DNA of 64,000 nucleotides from Chitinophagaceae bacterium IBVUCB1. GTDB taxonomy: Bacteria; Bacteroidota; Bacteroidia; Chitinophagales; Chitinophagaceae. The stretch is taken from NCBI GenBank assembly GCA_002127285.1, contig NFUW01000002.1, forward strand, positions 1,078,744 through 1,142,743, in the 5' to 3' direction. A program made the position numbers and the translations under genes. A model generated the notes under the pieces. It was not told the DNA's origin and made no database searches. It worked only from the letters and a program-made list of their open reading frames with translations. How positions within the stretch are numbered: position 1 is the stretch's first letter; every line of letters starts with the position of its first letter. This document shows positions 8,464-15,242 of this stretch, in pieces.

Positions 8464-10106
8464 TTATTGCCGTTGGTATCTGTAATAACAAGATAGTAAA
8501 CACCCGCAGTAAGTGATGCTACCGACACCTGATTGTTGCTAATAGTACCATGCTTTACCACACTGCCCTTCATATCTGTAATGGTAGCAAACAATGCACC
8601 TTGCGGCTGTTGTTTGAATGATATGCTAAGCATATCTTTTGCAGGGTTGGGGAATGCTTGCAGGTTCATATCGCTTGCAATGGTTGGTACGGTTGTTGGC
8701 CATTTCAGGTACATAGCACCTACCGCATCCAAATCGAAACCGCCGCTTGGTATTTGTGTAGGGTACGGGTCGTTTATCTTTCTGCCGTTTTTATCCAGTT
8801 GTCCGTGTATGCCGATAGAGCCAACCACATCCACCAATCGGATGTGTGTGATATTGTTGACATCGAGCCCAGGCGTACCTGCCAGTTCATCCAAATCGAA
8901 TGGTGTACCGTAGTTGCCTACATATTTACCTGCCAGATTGTGAATAGCGCGTGTGTTGGCATACGTGCCTGCCATAGGTATCTGCACTGTATCTATCATA
9001 CTCACCGCAGGAAAGCGTGTATAGTTGATACCATCAGAGCTTACTTCTACAAAAGCATATTCCAGAAAAGCCTCTTCGGGGTTGGCACCATTCGCAAAGC
9101 CGTTTTCAAACACAACGAAGTCGGCACCTGCGCCATTGTACAGTACATTGTTAAACGTCAATACCGCTACACCGCTATCGCCGAGGCTTAAGAGGTTGTT
9201 ATCTGCCATGCCCAGTGCGCTGGTATCTGCACCCAGTGTTACTTTGCCCATTGCTTTGTCGGCTATATCCATCCATCCGCGCTCCAGTTTGCATTGTGCT
9301 GCCCAGCCTTTGATACTTGCATCTGTTTTGATAACGGCTGTAGTACCCGTGATGGTAGCTTGCGGTGCAAAAGGAAAGAGATTTTCCTGCGTAGTGAAAT
9401 TATCCATGCAGAAATAAGCGGGTGTATTCATACCAAAACCTCCCACATCGCTTGATGAGAGTTTGAAGTCGAGACTATCTACTTTGCCAAGCGGCATCAG
9501 GTTTACCCATTGCCATGTTTTTAGTATGTAGTCTTTTGTATTGTCTGTAAAACGGAAGTCTGCCAGATATACTTCAATGCTATCTTGCTTTGCAGTGCCG
9601 TTGTGATAACCACGGATTACTAATTTGAACCAATCAGCATCGTTGCCCGAAGTGCCGCCGAATTTTTTGGCAAACGCATCACCATCGCGCATACTGTTGT
9701 AAGCATAGGTACTGTTGGTAACGTAGAAACCACTTACAAAGCTACCCTTGCCTGCACCCGTTAGCTGTATGTAGTTGGACGCGCTATTAGCTACGAGGTA
9801 ATTATTAGAACCGTTGTAGCCTTTGGCTGTTTTGGCAGCATATTGATTGCTGAAGCCACTTTTTACGCTATCCGTCATATTGGAATAAGCAAAACCTTTA
9901 TCCCAAAAACCACCCCATGCCGAGTTGTACACACAAGGAAAATGAGCCAACCCGTTGTTGAAGCCCACATCGTTGCCCGAACTGGAGTAGTTGACATAAA
10001 ACGTGTCGGCCTTTGGAAGAGTAAGGCTTTCAAAATCGGCAACTGTCTGTGCCTGTGTTGCCAGCGACGATGCCAGCAATGCTGAGATTAATGTAAATCT
10101 GCGCAT
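8436..10106 (-). CDS. DUF4465 protein with T9SS type A sorting domain, B12-regulated
   Basis: 556 residues from the ATG at 10106, which begins a clear signal peptide (MRRFTLISALLASSLATQAQ). The open frame runs further upstream, but only through the riboswitch. Residues about 22-260 are a DUF4465 domain (LAHFPCVYNSAWGGFWDKGF and CMDNFTTQE). A second domain resembles bacterial surface proteins (DFVVFENGFAN, AFVEVSSDGINYTRFP). The last 80 residues are a T9SS type A tail (LQAFPNPAKDMLSISF ... AGVYYLVITD). It is the first gene of the cobalamin operon and is likely secreted to the cell surface. Proteins with DUF4465 are often found near B12 uptake genes; direct corrinoid binding is a hypothesis. 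Confidence 0.83.
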   Translation of the reverse strand: MRRFTLISALLASSLATQAQTVADFESLTLPKADTFYVNYSSSGNDVGFNNGLAHFPCVYNSAWGGFWDKGFAYSNMTDSVKSGFSNQYAAKTAKGYNGSNNYLVANSASNYIQLTGAGKGSFVSGFYVTNSTYAYNSMRDGDAFAKKFGGTSGNDADWFKLVIRGYHNGTAKQDSIEVYLADFRFTDNTKDYILKTWQWVNLMPLGKVDSLDFKLSSSDVGGFGMNTPAYFCMDNFTTQENLFPFAPQATITGTTAVIKTDASIKGWAAQCKLERGWMDIADKAMGKVTLGADTSALGMADNNLLSLGDSGVAVLTFNNVLYNGAGADFVVFENGFANGANPEEAFLEYAFVEVSSDGINYTRFPAVSMIDTVQIPMAGTYANTRAIHNLAGKYVGNYGTPFDLDELAGTPGLDVNNITHIRLVDVVGSIGIHGQLDKNGRKINDPYPTQIPSGGFDLDAVGAMYLKWPTTVPTIASDMNLQAFPNPAKDMLSISFKQQPQGALFATITDMKGSVVKHGTISNNQVSVASLTAGVYYLVITDTNGNKWVERISKI

Positions 10107-10159
10107 AAGAAATTGATTAAAACAATTTTTTAAATGCAGCTTGTGAGAAAAATTCAGAT

Positions 10160-10210
10160 AATAAAGAAAAGCGAGGCCACGGAGCCCACCCTTAACCTTA
10201 CCTGCGCTTT
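10160..10210 (-). terminator. Possible expression-platform hairpin of the cobalamin riboswitch
   Basis: On the minus strand AAAGCGCAGG and CCTCGCTTT can pair (one bulged base) and are followed by a T-rich stretch. It lies between the B12 box and the first gene, so it could act as a conditional terminator. The large loop makes this tentative. Confidence 0.4.
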
Positions 10211-10239
10211 TATTCCCGAAAGCAGCGATAAATAATAAA

Positions 10240-10412
10240 ATGTCCAAAGGCAGGTCTTCTGACTCGCTTCGCTTCTTGCGGCCTTCCCATCCCTTGCGGA
10301 ACAGTGGCGTTGGCTTGTGCAAGAAAGCTGTTGTGTGAAGCTTACAGCATCGGGTAATGTTCAGGATTTTCACCTGATTCCCTTTTAATTCCGTTGTTGA
10401 GCGGAAACCAAT
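10240..10412 (-). promoter_or_regulatory. Cobalamin (adenosylcobalamin) riboswitch
   Basis: Read on the minus strand, the RNA contains the conserved opening segment TCAGGTGAAAATCCTGAAC with the following GCTGTAAGC-like turn, and the B12 box GAGTCAGAAGACCTGCC at 10249-10265. Order and spacing match the cobalamin riboswitch class. It sits in front of the DUF4465, propeller and TonB-receptor genes and should shut them down when cobalamin is plentiful. Outer boundaries are approximate because the closing stem was placed by eye. Confidence 0.93.
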
Positions 10413-10474
10413 GTTGATGTAAAAGTAAAAAGTAAAAACTCAAAAGCAAAAAGTATTTATACACGCAGTTTATA

Positions 10475-11224
10475 TCAGTCTGTAATGCGCTGACGTATAG
10501 CCTCGTAAAGTATCATGCCGGCGGCTACAGATACGTTGAGCGAATCGAACTTGGCAGCCATGGGGATGCGTATCAGTTTATCGGCACGCTTTAGCACATC
10601 TTTACTGATGCCTGTATCTTCTGCACCCATTACAATGCAGGATGGTATAGTCAGGTCGGCCTCGGCAACAGGTACGCTGCCTCGTATTTCTGTACCTAAA
10701 ACCTGAATACCATTGAGGCGCAATACATCTATTGCCTGCGGCACGGATGGAGTACGGCATAGCATGATTTTATGCAATGCCCCTGCCGATGTTTTGATAG
10801 CTTCTTCGGTAAGTGATGCGGATGATGAAGTAGGCAGTATAATGCCCTGCGCACCACAGCACAATGCCGTGCGGGCTATGGCACCTACATTTCGCACATC
10901 GGTAACGCCATCCAACATTACAAATAATGGTACATCTCCTTTATCAACTACCAATGATATGGCATCCTGCAATTCTACATAGTGCAGCAAGCTTGCCCAT
11001 GCTACCACGCCCTGATGCTGCGCTTTGGTCAGGTTGTTCAGCTTTTCTACAGGTACTTGGCTGATGGGGATATTGGCTTCTTTCGCCAGTTTCTTGATGG
11101 CATTCACCTCATCGCCCGATGCAGAGCGTAGCAGGAATATCTTTTCGATAGCCTTGCCTTGCTGTATAGCCTCTAAAACAGGCTTGCGACCTATAAGCAG
11201 TGGTAAAGAACGTGCTGGTTTCAT
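10475..11224 (-). CDS. rlmB: 23S rRNA (guanosine-2'-O)-methyltransferase, SpoU/TrmH family
   Basis: 249 residues from the ATG at 11224. The N-terminal substrate-binding domain begins LLIGRKPVLEAIQQGKAIEK, and the SPOUT catalytic domain carries motif 1 (LDGVTDVRNVGAIARTA), motif 2 (CIVMGAEDTGIS) and motif 3 (IPMAAKFDSLNVSVAAGMIL), which form the trefoil knot. RlmB methylates G2251 in the 23S rRNA peptidyl-transferase region. The ATG overlaps the TGA of the upstream CWC gene (ATGA), which fixes this start and suggests coupled translation. The longer open frame upstream lies inside that gene and is rejected. Confidence 0.92.
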   Translation of the reverse strand: MKPARSLPLLIGRKPVLEAIQQGKAIEKIFLLRSASGDEVNAIKKLAKEANIPISQVPVEKLNNLTKAQHQGVVAWASLLHYVELQDAISLVVDKGDVPLFVMLDGVTDVRNVGAIARTALCCGAQGIILPTSSSASLTEEAIKTSAGALHKIMLCRTPSVPQAIDVLRLNGIQVLGTEIRGSVPVAEADLTIPSCIVMGAEDTGISKDVLKRADKLIRIPMAAKFDSLNVSVAAGMILYEAIRQRITD

Positions 11225-11430
11225 TGTTGAACCGGGATTTGAGAGATTATTGGATTTGCCTGGTTTGCGTAGCTTCTTAAACACTGCGAGCACAAACAAT
11301 CTTCATAATTAGCTTTCAGATAGCTTAATGCATCTGAGCTAAGCGTATATTGCTGGCACCAGCAATCTGTTGCATCGTTCTTACACTCAAACGTTGCATT
11401 GCATTTAGCACATTGTTTGTTGGCAGGCAT
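11221..11430 (-). CDS. Cysteine-rich CWC family protein
   Basis: 69 residues from the ATG at 11430. Start MPANKQCAKCNATFECK leads into the Cys-rich pattern CxxC ... C ... CWC, then a C-terminal CLCSQCL pair: a small metal-binding (probably zinc) protein of the CWC family with no known function. A longer reading upstream would run through the YebC terminator, so the internal ATG is preferred. It overlaps rlmB by ATGA, forming a two-gene operon. Confidence 0.8.
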   Translation of the reverse strand: MPANKQCAKCNATFECKNDATDCWCQQYTLSSDALSYLKANYEDCLCSQCLRSYANQANPIISQIPVQQ

Positions 11431-11444
11431 GTGCAATGATAAAT

Positions 11445-11470
11445 AAAAAAGCAGCAATAACATTGCTGCC
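11445..11470 (-). terminator. Rho-independent terminator of yebC
   Basis: Arms GCAGCAAT and ATTGCTGC with a 3-base loop, followed on the minus strand by six T. It lies 25 bases past the yebC stop and ahead of the CWC gene. Confidence 0.85.
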
Positions 11471-11494
11471 TTTTCACAAAAATAGTATAACAGA

Positions 11495-12205
11495 CTATCC
11501 CATATTATGAAACACCTGCTGCACATCGTCGTCTTCCTCTACCCTTGCTATCAGCTTAAACACGTCTTGCGCCTGCTCGTCTGTTACGGGTACGGTGTTC
11601 ATGGGTATCCACTCCAGTTCAGACGATATAGGGGTGATACCTTTTTCTTCCAGTGCCTTCTGCATATTTCCAAAATCTTCAAAAGCGCAGCGTACTATCA
11701 GGTTGCCCTCACTGTCTTCGCCCAGTTCTTCCAGCCCGTAGTCTATCAGTTCCAGTTCAAGGTCTTCGCCGCTCAAGCCTTCGGGGTTCAGCTTAAAAAC
11801 ACCTAAGTGCTTGAAGAGGAAACCCACCGAGCCGCTATTGCCCAATGCACCACCACCCTTGTTGAAGTGTGAACGCACATTGGCAACGGTACGTGTAGTA
11901 TTATCGGTAGCAGTTACCACCAATATAGCCACACCATGCGGGGCATATCCTTCGTACAGTACCTCGTCGTAGTTGCTGGTGTCTTTGCCAAGCGCGTTTT
12001 TGATGGCACTCTCAATACGGTCTTTCGGCATATTGAAAGACTTGGCATTCTGCATCACACGGCGCAGCATGGGGTTTGTATCGGGGTCGGGGCCGCCTTT
12101 CTTTACCGCTATGGCTATTTCCTTGCCCACGCGGGTGAACTGCTTTGCCATACGGTCGTAGCGGGCAAACATGGCCGACTTCCTTACTTCAAATATCCTA
12201 CCCAT
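11495..12205 (-). CDS. yebC: YebC/PmpR family protein
   Basis: 236 residues, the usual family length. The N-terminus MGRIFEVRKSAMFARYDRMA corresponds to the conserved helical domain, followed by GGPDPDTNPMLRRVMQNAKS and NMPKDRIESAIKNA; YEGYAPHGVAILVV and the glycine-rich NKGGGALGNSGSVGFLF mark domains 2 and 3. The family was first described as DNA-binding regulators; more recent work links members to relief of ribosome stalling. The gene is monocistronic, with its own terminator. Confidence 0.94.
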   Translation of the reverse strand: MGRIFEVRKSAMFARYDRMAKQFTRVGKEIAIAVKKGGPDPDTNPMLRRVMQNAKSFNMPKDRIESAIKNALGKDTSNYDEVLYEGYAPHGVAILVVTATDNTTRTVANVRSHFNKGGGALGNSGSVGFLFKHLGVFKLNPEGLSGEDLELELIDYGLEELGEDSEGNLIVRCAFEDFGNMQKALEEKGITPISSELEWIPMNTVPVTDEQAQDVFKLIARVEEDDDVQQVFHNMG

Positions 12206-12555
12206 ATATTATAGTATGTATTATTATCTGTTTTTTCAGGCTGCAAAAATAATAATCCTACCCGTGATGCGAAAAATATTTATGTATCAAGCTACTTATT
12301 TACATATTACATAGTGCGTGCAAGCATAGTGAAAGCCTTTACTGTATTGCGTTTCACGTTTGGTTAACAAAGCGTTTATAAACAGGTGGTTAAGCGGTTG
12401 CCATTTTTTTGGTTAACCAATTTTAAAGCCGTCGTTAAACGAGGATTATTATTTGGTTATGGCTTGTGCCTGCCCCCATATTTGTATCAACAAAGCGAAA
12501 AACACACACCGCGAAAGCGGCTTTTCAAAACAAAAAACACAAAAAAACACAAGTC
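12206..12555. other. Intergenic region upstream of yebC, no gene seen
   Basis: About 350 bases, A+T rich. It must hold the minus-strand yebC promoter, and perhaps a plus-strand promoter for the small peptide that follows. I see no conserved gene, riboswitch or tRNA here. Confidence 0.5.
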
Positions 12556-12654
12556 ATGCAACAAGCTATCCACATCCGCAAATCAGCGATTTCTCAAAAA
12601 ATCATGTTGTTTGTTTCTATCATCACTTGCGTGGTGCTGGCGGTTAATTTGTAA
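12556..12654 (+). CDS. Possible small single-pass membrane peptide
   Basis: 32 codons, too short for standard gene callers. The peptide starts MQQAIHIRKSAISQK, positively charged, then has a hydrophobic stretch (IMLFVSIITCVVLAVNL) long enough for one membrane helix. Two hairpins that look like plus-strand terminators follow within 110 bases, and no other plus-strand gene lies upstream for kilobases, which suggests that something here is transcribed. I cannot name a family, and no ribosome-binding site is evident. It may also be a non-coding transcript. Confidence 0.35.
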   Translation: MQQAIHIRKSAISQKIMLFVSIITCVVLAVNL

Positions 12655-12661
12655 GGCTTAG

Positions 12662-12712
12662 AACCGGGTGGCGGTTTTCTTTGCGATAGATGTTTTCCAC
12701 TACCCGGTTTTT
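12662..12712 (+). terminator. Possible terminator after the small peptide
   Basis: AACCGGGT and ACCCGGTT can pair around a loop of about 30 bases, followed by TTTTTC. The loop is long, so this is tentative. Confidence 0.4.
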
Positions 12713-12743
12713 CTACGTTCTCTCTTATCCTCTATATGTAATG

Positions 12744-12770
12744 AAGCCCCTTTTCTAAGGGGCTTATTTT
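12744..12770 (+). terminator. Rho-independent terminator, plus strand
   Basis: Perfect 9-base arms AAGCCCCTT and AAGGGGCTT with a 4-base loop, followed by ATTTTAT. Its only candidate gene is the small peptide at 12556. Confidence 0.75.
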
Positions 12771-12838
12771 ATGATGATACATGAACGTGTAAATACACAT
12801 ATCAAAAAAAACTTACCTTACTACAAACAACCCCATCT

Positions 12839-13180
12839 ATGGCATACAACGAAAAACTGGCGCAGCGTGTGCGAGAAGCATTAGCTACACAAAAGCAGGT
12901 AGAAGAAAAAGCCATGTTTGGCGGGCTATGCTTTATGGTAAACGATAAGATGTGCATAGGTATCAATGCAGAAGATATGATGTGCCGTATAAACCCCGAT
13001 GCAGAAGATGAAGCACTGCAACGCCCCGGCGCACGCCCTATGGACTTTACAGGCCGCCCCATGAAGGGTTACATCTTTGTTGACGAAAGTGCGTTGAAAA
13101 AGAAATCGGACTTTGATTATTGGGTGAACTTGTGCCTTGCCTTCAACCCCAAAGCCAAACAGAGCAAGAAGAAGAAATAA
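12839..13180 (+). CDS. TfoX N-terminal domain protein
   Basis: 113 residues matching the TfoX/Sxy N-terminal domain (KAMFGGLCFMVNDKMCIGI, then MCRINPDAE, RPMDFTGRPMKGYIFVDE, and a Lys-rich tail). Full-length TfoX is a competence regulator in gammaproteobacteria. Stand-alone N-domains are common in Bacteroidota and have no established role. The DUF2007 gene follows 64 bases later on the same strand. Confidence 0.85.
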   Translation: MAYNEKLAQRVREALATQKQVEEKAMFGGLCFMVNDKMCIGINAEDMMCRINPDAEDEALQRPGARPMDFTGRPMKGYIFVDESALKKKSDFDYWVNLCLAFNPKAKQSKKKK

Positions 13181-13244
13181 CCTATACACACATTGCCTAT
13201 ACCAATACTGCCGCACCCTGTATATTGCGTAACTTGCTGATAAT

Positions 13245-13595
13245 ATGAATGGCAGATTGGTAACGATAGCCGTGTTTGCAGTGGCGTTTCAGGCGCAGCT
13301 ACTAAAGGGCAGGCTGGAAGCGGATGGCATACCTTGTTTTATAAAAGACGAGCATACCGTACAGGTAAACCCCATGCTGAATAATGCGCTCGGCGGCATC
13401 AAGCTACAGGTGATGGAAGAAGACGTACCTACCGCCGTGGGGTTGCTGCGCTATTCGGGCTACCGCACCGTGTTTGATGTACCAACAGAACCCGTAAAGA
13501 AAGAAGCACATATCCTCATCCGCTTTGGCAAGTTTGTATTAGCAGCCGCCGTAGTACTGGGCTGGTTGTATTTTGTAGAGTTTGTAGGTAAGTGA
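13245..13595 (+). CDS. DUF2007 domain protein with C-terminal membrane helix
   Basis: 116 residues. The first 75 match DUF2007 (putative signal-transducing protein): FQAQLLKGRLEADGIPCFIK then NNALGGIKLQVMEEDVPTAV, a small ferredoxin-like fold. A hydrophobic helix (about residues 95-112, KFVLAAAVVLGWLYFVEF) would anchor it in the inner membrane. The function is unknown. It precedes the DUF72 gene by 19 bases and is probably co-transcribed with it. Confidence 0.8.
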   Translation: MNGRLVTIAVFAVAFQAQLLKGRLEADGIPCFIKDEHTVQVNPMLNNALGGIKLQVMEEDVPTAVGLLRYSGYRTVFDVPTEPVKKEAHILIRFGKFVLAAAVVLGWLYFVEFVGK

Positions 13596-13614
13596 TATTG
13601 CCTAACTTCATCGT

Positions 13615-14511
13615 ATGGAATTTGGCAGAGTAAGCCCGCAAGAACTTGACAGCATCCCCTTTGCACTACCACCCGATGCACGGGAAACAACCCATGTGCT
13701 GCAAACAGGTAAGGGCAATACACAGTTTTGGATAGGATGTGCCAAATGGGGGCGAAAAGATTGGGTAGGCAAGCTATACCCACCCGGCACAAAAGACAAA
13801 GACTTTCTGGAGCATTACGCACGCCTGTTTAATTGTATAGAGATGAATGCCACGTTCTACAAATCGCCCTCGGTAGCAGATGTGCTGCGGTGGAAGAGCA
13901 AAGTACCCGATGGTTTTAAATTCTTTCCCAAGTTTCCGCAAACCATTACCCACCTGAAGCGGCTGAAGAATACGGATGCAGAAACAGGTGCTTTTCTCGA
14001 GGCGATTACGGAGTTTGGCGACAGCCTCGGCCCCATCTTCCTGATGCCGCACCCGCAGATGGGCGTTAAGCATTTTGATACCATCAAAGCGTTTATAGAC
14101 GGCTTTCCCAAAGATGTACCATTGTTCTTAGAACTGCGGCACGATGATGTATATACCGATGGTTACAACAAAGACATCTTCTCTTATCTGCGTACCAATC
14201 AGCGAGGCACTATTATAACCGATGCAGCAGGTAAGCGCAATTATGTACACATGCACCTGAGCACACCCGAATGTTTTATTCGCTTTGTGGGCAACTCGCT
14301 ACACACTACAGACTACACCCGCATAGACGACTGGGTGCAACGCATAAAGCTATGGATGGAACAGGGGCTTGAAAAATGCTACTTCTTTATGCACCAACAC
14401 GAAGAACTGCATAGCCCCGAACTGATAAAATACCTGATAGAGCAACTGAACAAACATTGCGGCACATCGCTACAGCCACCAAGATTGTATAGCGAGGGGG
14501 TGTTGTTTTGA
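13615..14511 (+). CDS. DUF72 family protein (YecE-like)
   Basis: 298 residues with the DUF72 TIM-barrel signature: WIGCAKWGRKDWVGKLYPPG, FNCIEMNATFYKSPS, KFFPKFPQTITHLKRL, VPLFLELRHDDVY, and a C-terminal YFFMHQHEELHSPELIKYL. The family is widespread, with a proposed link to iron-sulfur or nucleic-acid metabolism but no settled activity. The length is near-normal for the family (about 240-300). Downstream lies the repeat-rich intergenic patch. Confidence 0.87.
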   Translation: MEFGRVSPQELDSIPFALPPDARETTHVLQTGKGNTQFWIGCAKWGRKDWVGKLYPPGTKDKDFLEHYARLFNCIEMNATFYKSPSVADVLRWKSKVPDGFKFFPKFPQTITHLKRLKNTDAETGAFLEAITEFGDSLGPIFLMPHPQMGVKHFDTIKAFIDGFPKDVPLFLELRHDDVYTDGYNKDIFSYLRTNQRGTIITDAAGKRNYVHMHLSTPECFIRFVGNSLHTTDYTRIDDWVQRIKLWMEQGLEKCYFFMHQHEELHSPELIKYLIEQLNKHCGTSLQPPRLYSEGVLF

Positions 14512-14549
14512 TATGTGTTGGCATCATTGCCCTCACACTTCCGTCTTTG

Positions 14550-14567
14550 CCTGCCTGCGGCTGGCAG
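14550..14567. repeat. REP-like palindrome
   Basis: Arms CCTGCC and GGCAGG around TGCGGCT. A near-identical copy lies at about 56833-56850, so it is a dispersed repeat within this window. Confidence 0.55.
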
Positions 14568-14604
14568 GGAGGGGTGTCCGAATAGCCTTGTGCAGTGGGC
14601 GGAC

Positions 14605-14640
14605 GGGGTGGTTACATACTCTACGCGAGTACACCACCCC
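14605..14640. repeat. Long intergenic hairpin
   Basis: Outer arms GGGGTGGT and ACCACCCC with an inner stem TACTC and GAGTA. No T-run follows, so it is more like a dispersed repeat than a terminator. Confidence 0.55.
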
Positions 14641-14690
14641 GATTGGCTTACGACAAGCTTCGCATGTCTGCGCCAATATCCCCGTTGCTG

Positions 14691-14858
14691 TTCAAGATGT
14701 TCTGCAAGGCATCTTGAACTACTAATATAAAGCCGTTCTCTGAACGGGATTTGGAATACTATTGTTGAGAGTACCTTGATAAAGCTATAGCACTAACAAT
14801 GCCGTTCACAGAACGGAGTATTATTATTTATTCCAAATGCCCTGCGGAACATTTGGAA
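14691..14858. repeat. Cluster of four short palindromes
   Basis: Contains an inverted repeat at 14691-14718 (arms TTCAAGATG and CATCTTGAA), CCGTTCTCTGAACGG at 14733-14747, CCGTTCACAGAACGG at 14802-14816, and another inverted repeat at 14831-14858 (arms TTCCAAATG and CATTTGGAA). The outer two share the same middle (read on opposite strands) but have different, still complementary arms. Looks like a composite REP or miniature mobile element. Confidence 0.6.
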
Positions 14859-14868
14859 CAGCAGGCTT

Positions 14869-14976
14869 TCAAATATCATCGGGAAAGGGGGCAAAATCCT
14901 GCGTGGTAGATAGTGGCGGCGGCGGGTTATTCATGTCATAACCATCGGGGATGTGTACGTGTCTTTTCTCTGTCAT
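14869..14976 (-). CDS. Possible 35-residue proline-rich peptide
   Basis: Reading frame MTEKRHVHIPDGYDMNNPPP continuing to a DFAPFPDDI end, starting at the ATG at 14976. No family recognised. The support is its promoter: a textbook Bacteroidota promoter lies about 70 bases upstream, with a perfect palindrome between promoter and start codon. A longer open frame starting at 15105 would begin upstream of that promoter, so the short form is preferred. Confidence 0.4.
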   Translation of the reverse strand: MTEKRHVHIPDGYDMNNPPPPLSTTQDFAPFPDDI

Positions 14977-15015
14977 GATGTGTGTGTGTGGTTTTTGCGT
15001 TTTAAAAGTGTTCAG

Positions 15016-15039
15016 GCGTTCATGAACGTTCATGAACGC
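15016..15039. promoter_or_regulatory. Perfect 24-bp palindrome, candidate operator or 5' hairpin
   Basis: Two tandem copies of the palindrome GTTCATGAAC, flanked by GC on both sides, make a perfect 24-base palindrome. It starts 6 bases past the -7 box of the minus-strand promoter at 15046-15078, so it would cover the transcription start or form a hairpin at the 5' end of the RNA. Confidence 0.6.
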
Positions 15040-15045
15040 TTTGCA

Positions 15046-15078
15046 CAAATGTACAAATAAACTGCACAAATAACCAAA
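15046..15078 (-). promoter_or_regulatory. Bacteroidota-type promoter
   Basis: On the minus strand: TTTG, 21 bases, TACATTTG. This is an exact match to the TTTG-N19-21-TAnnTTTG consensus of Bacteroidota promoters. It would drive the small peptide gene at 14869-14976. Confidence 0.65.
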
Positions 15079-15180
15079 TACTTTTTTGCCCGATGGCATA
15101 AACAATACCCACGAAAGCAGCGCTGCTTATGTAGCAGCCACGATGGATAATTACATACCCTCAATCCAGCCATCCAGCCA

Positions 15181-15210
15181 TTGAGGAATTGAGTAATTCA
15201 CCTATCTTCG
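15181..15210 (+). promoter_or_regulatory. Promoter of sucC
   Basis: TTG, 19 bases, TATCTTCG, ending about 33 bases before the sucC start codon. The spacing fits the Bacteroidota consensus. Confidence 0.6.
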
Positions 15211-15242
15211 CCCCCGTATCTAAAAAAAATCATTTCGCAGTC

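Noticed and set aside
10107-10373. Upstream extension of the DUF4465 gene
   Set aside because: The extension runs through the cobalamin riboswitch, and the signal peptide begins at 10106.
11225-11299. N-terminal extension of RlmB
   Set aside because: It lies inside the CWC gene, whose TGA overlaps the preferred ATG as ATGA.
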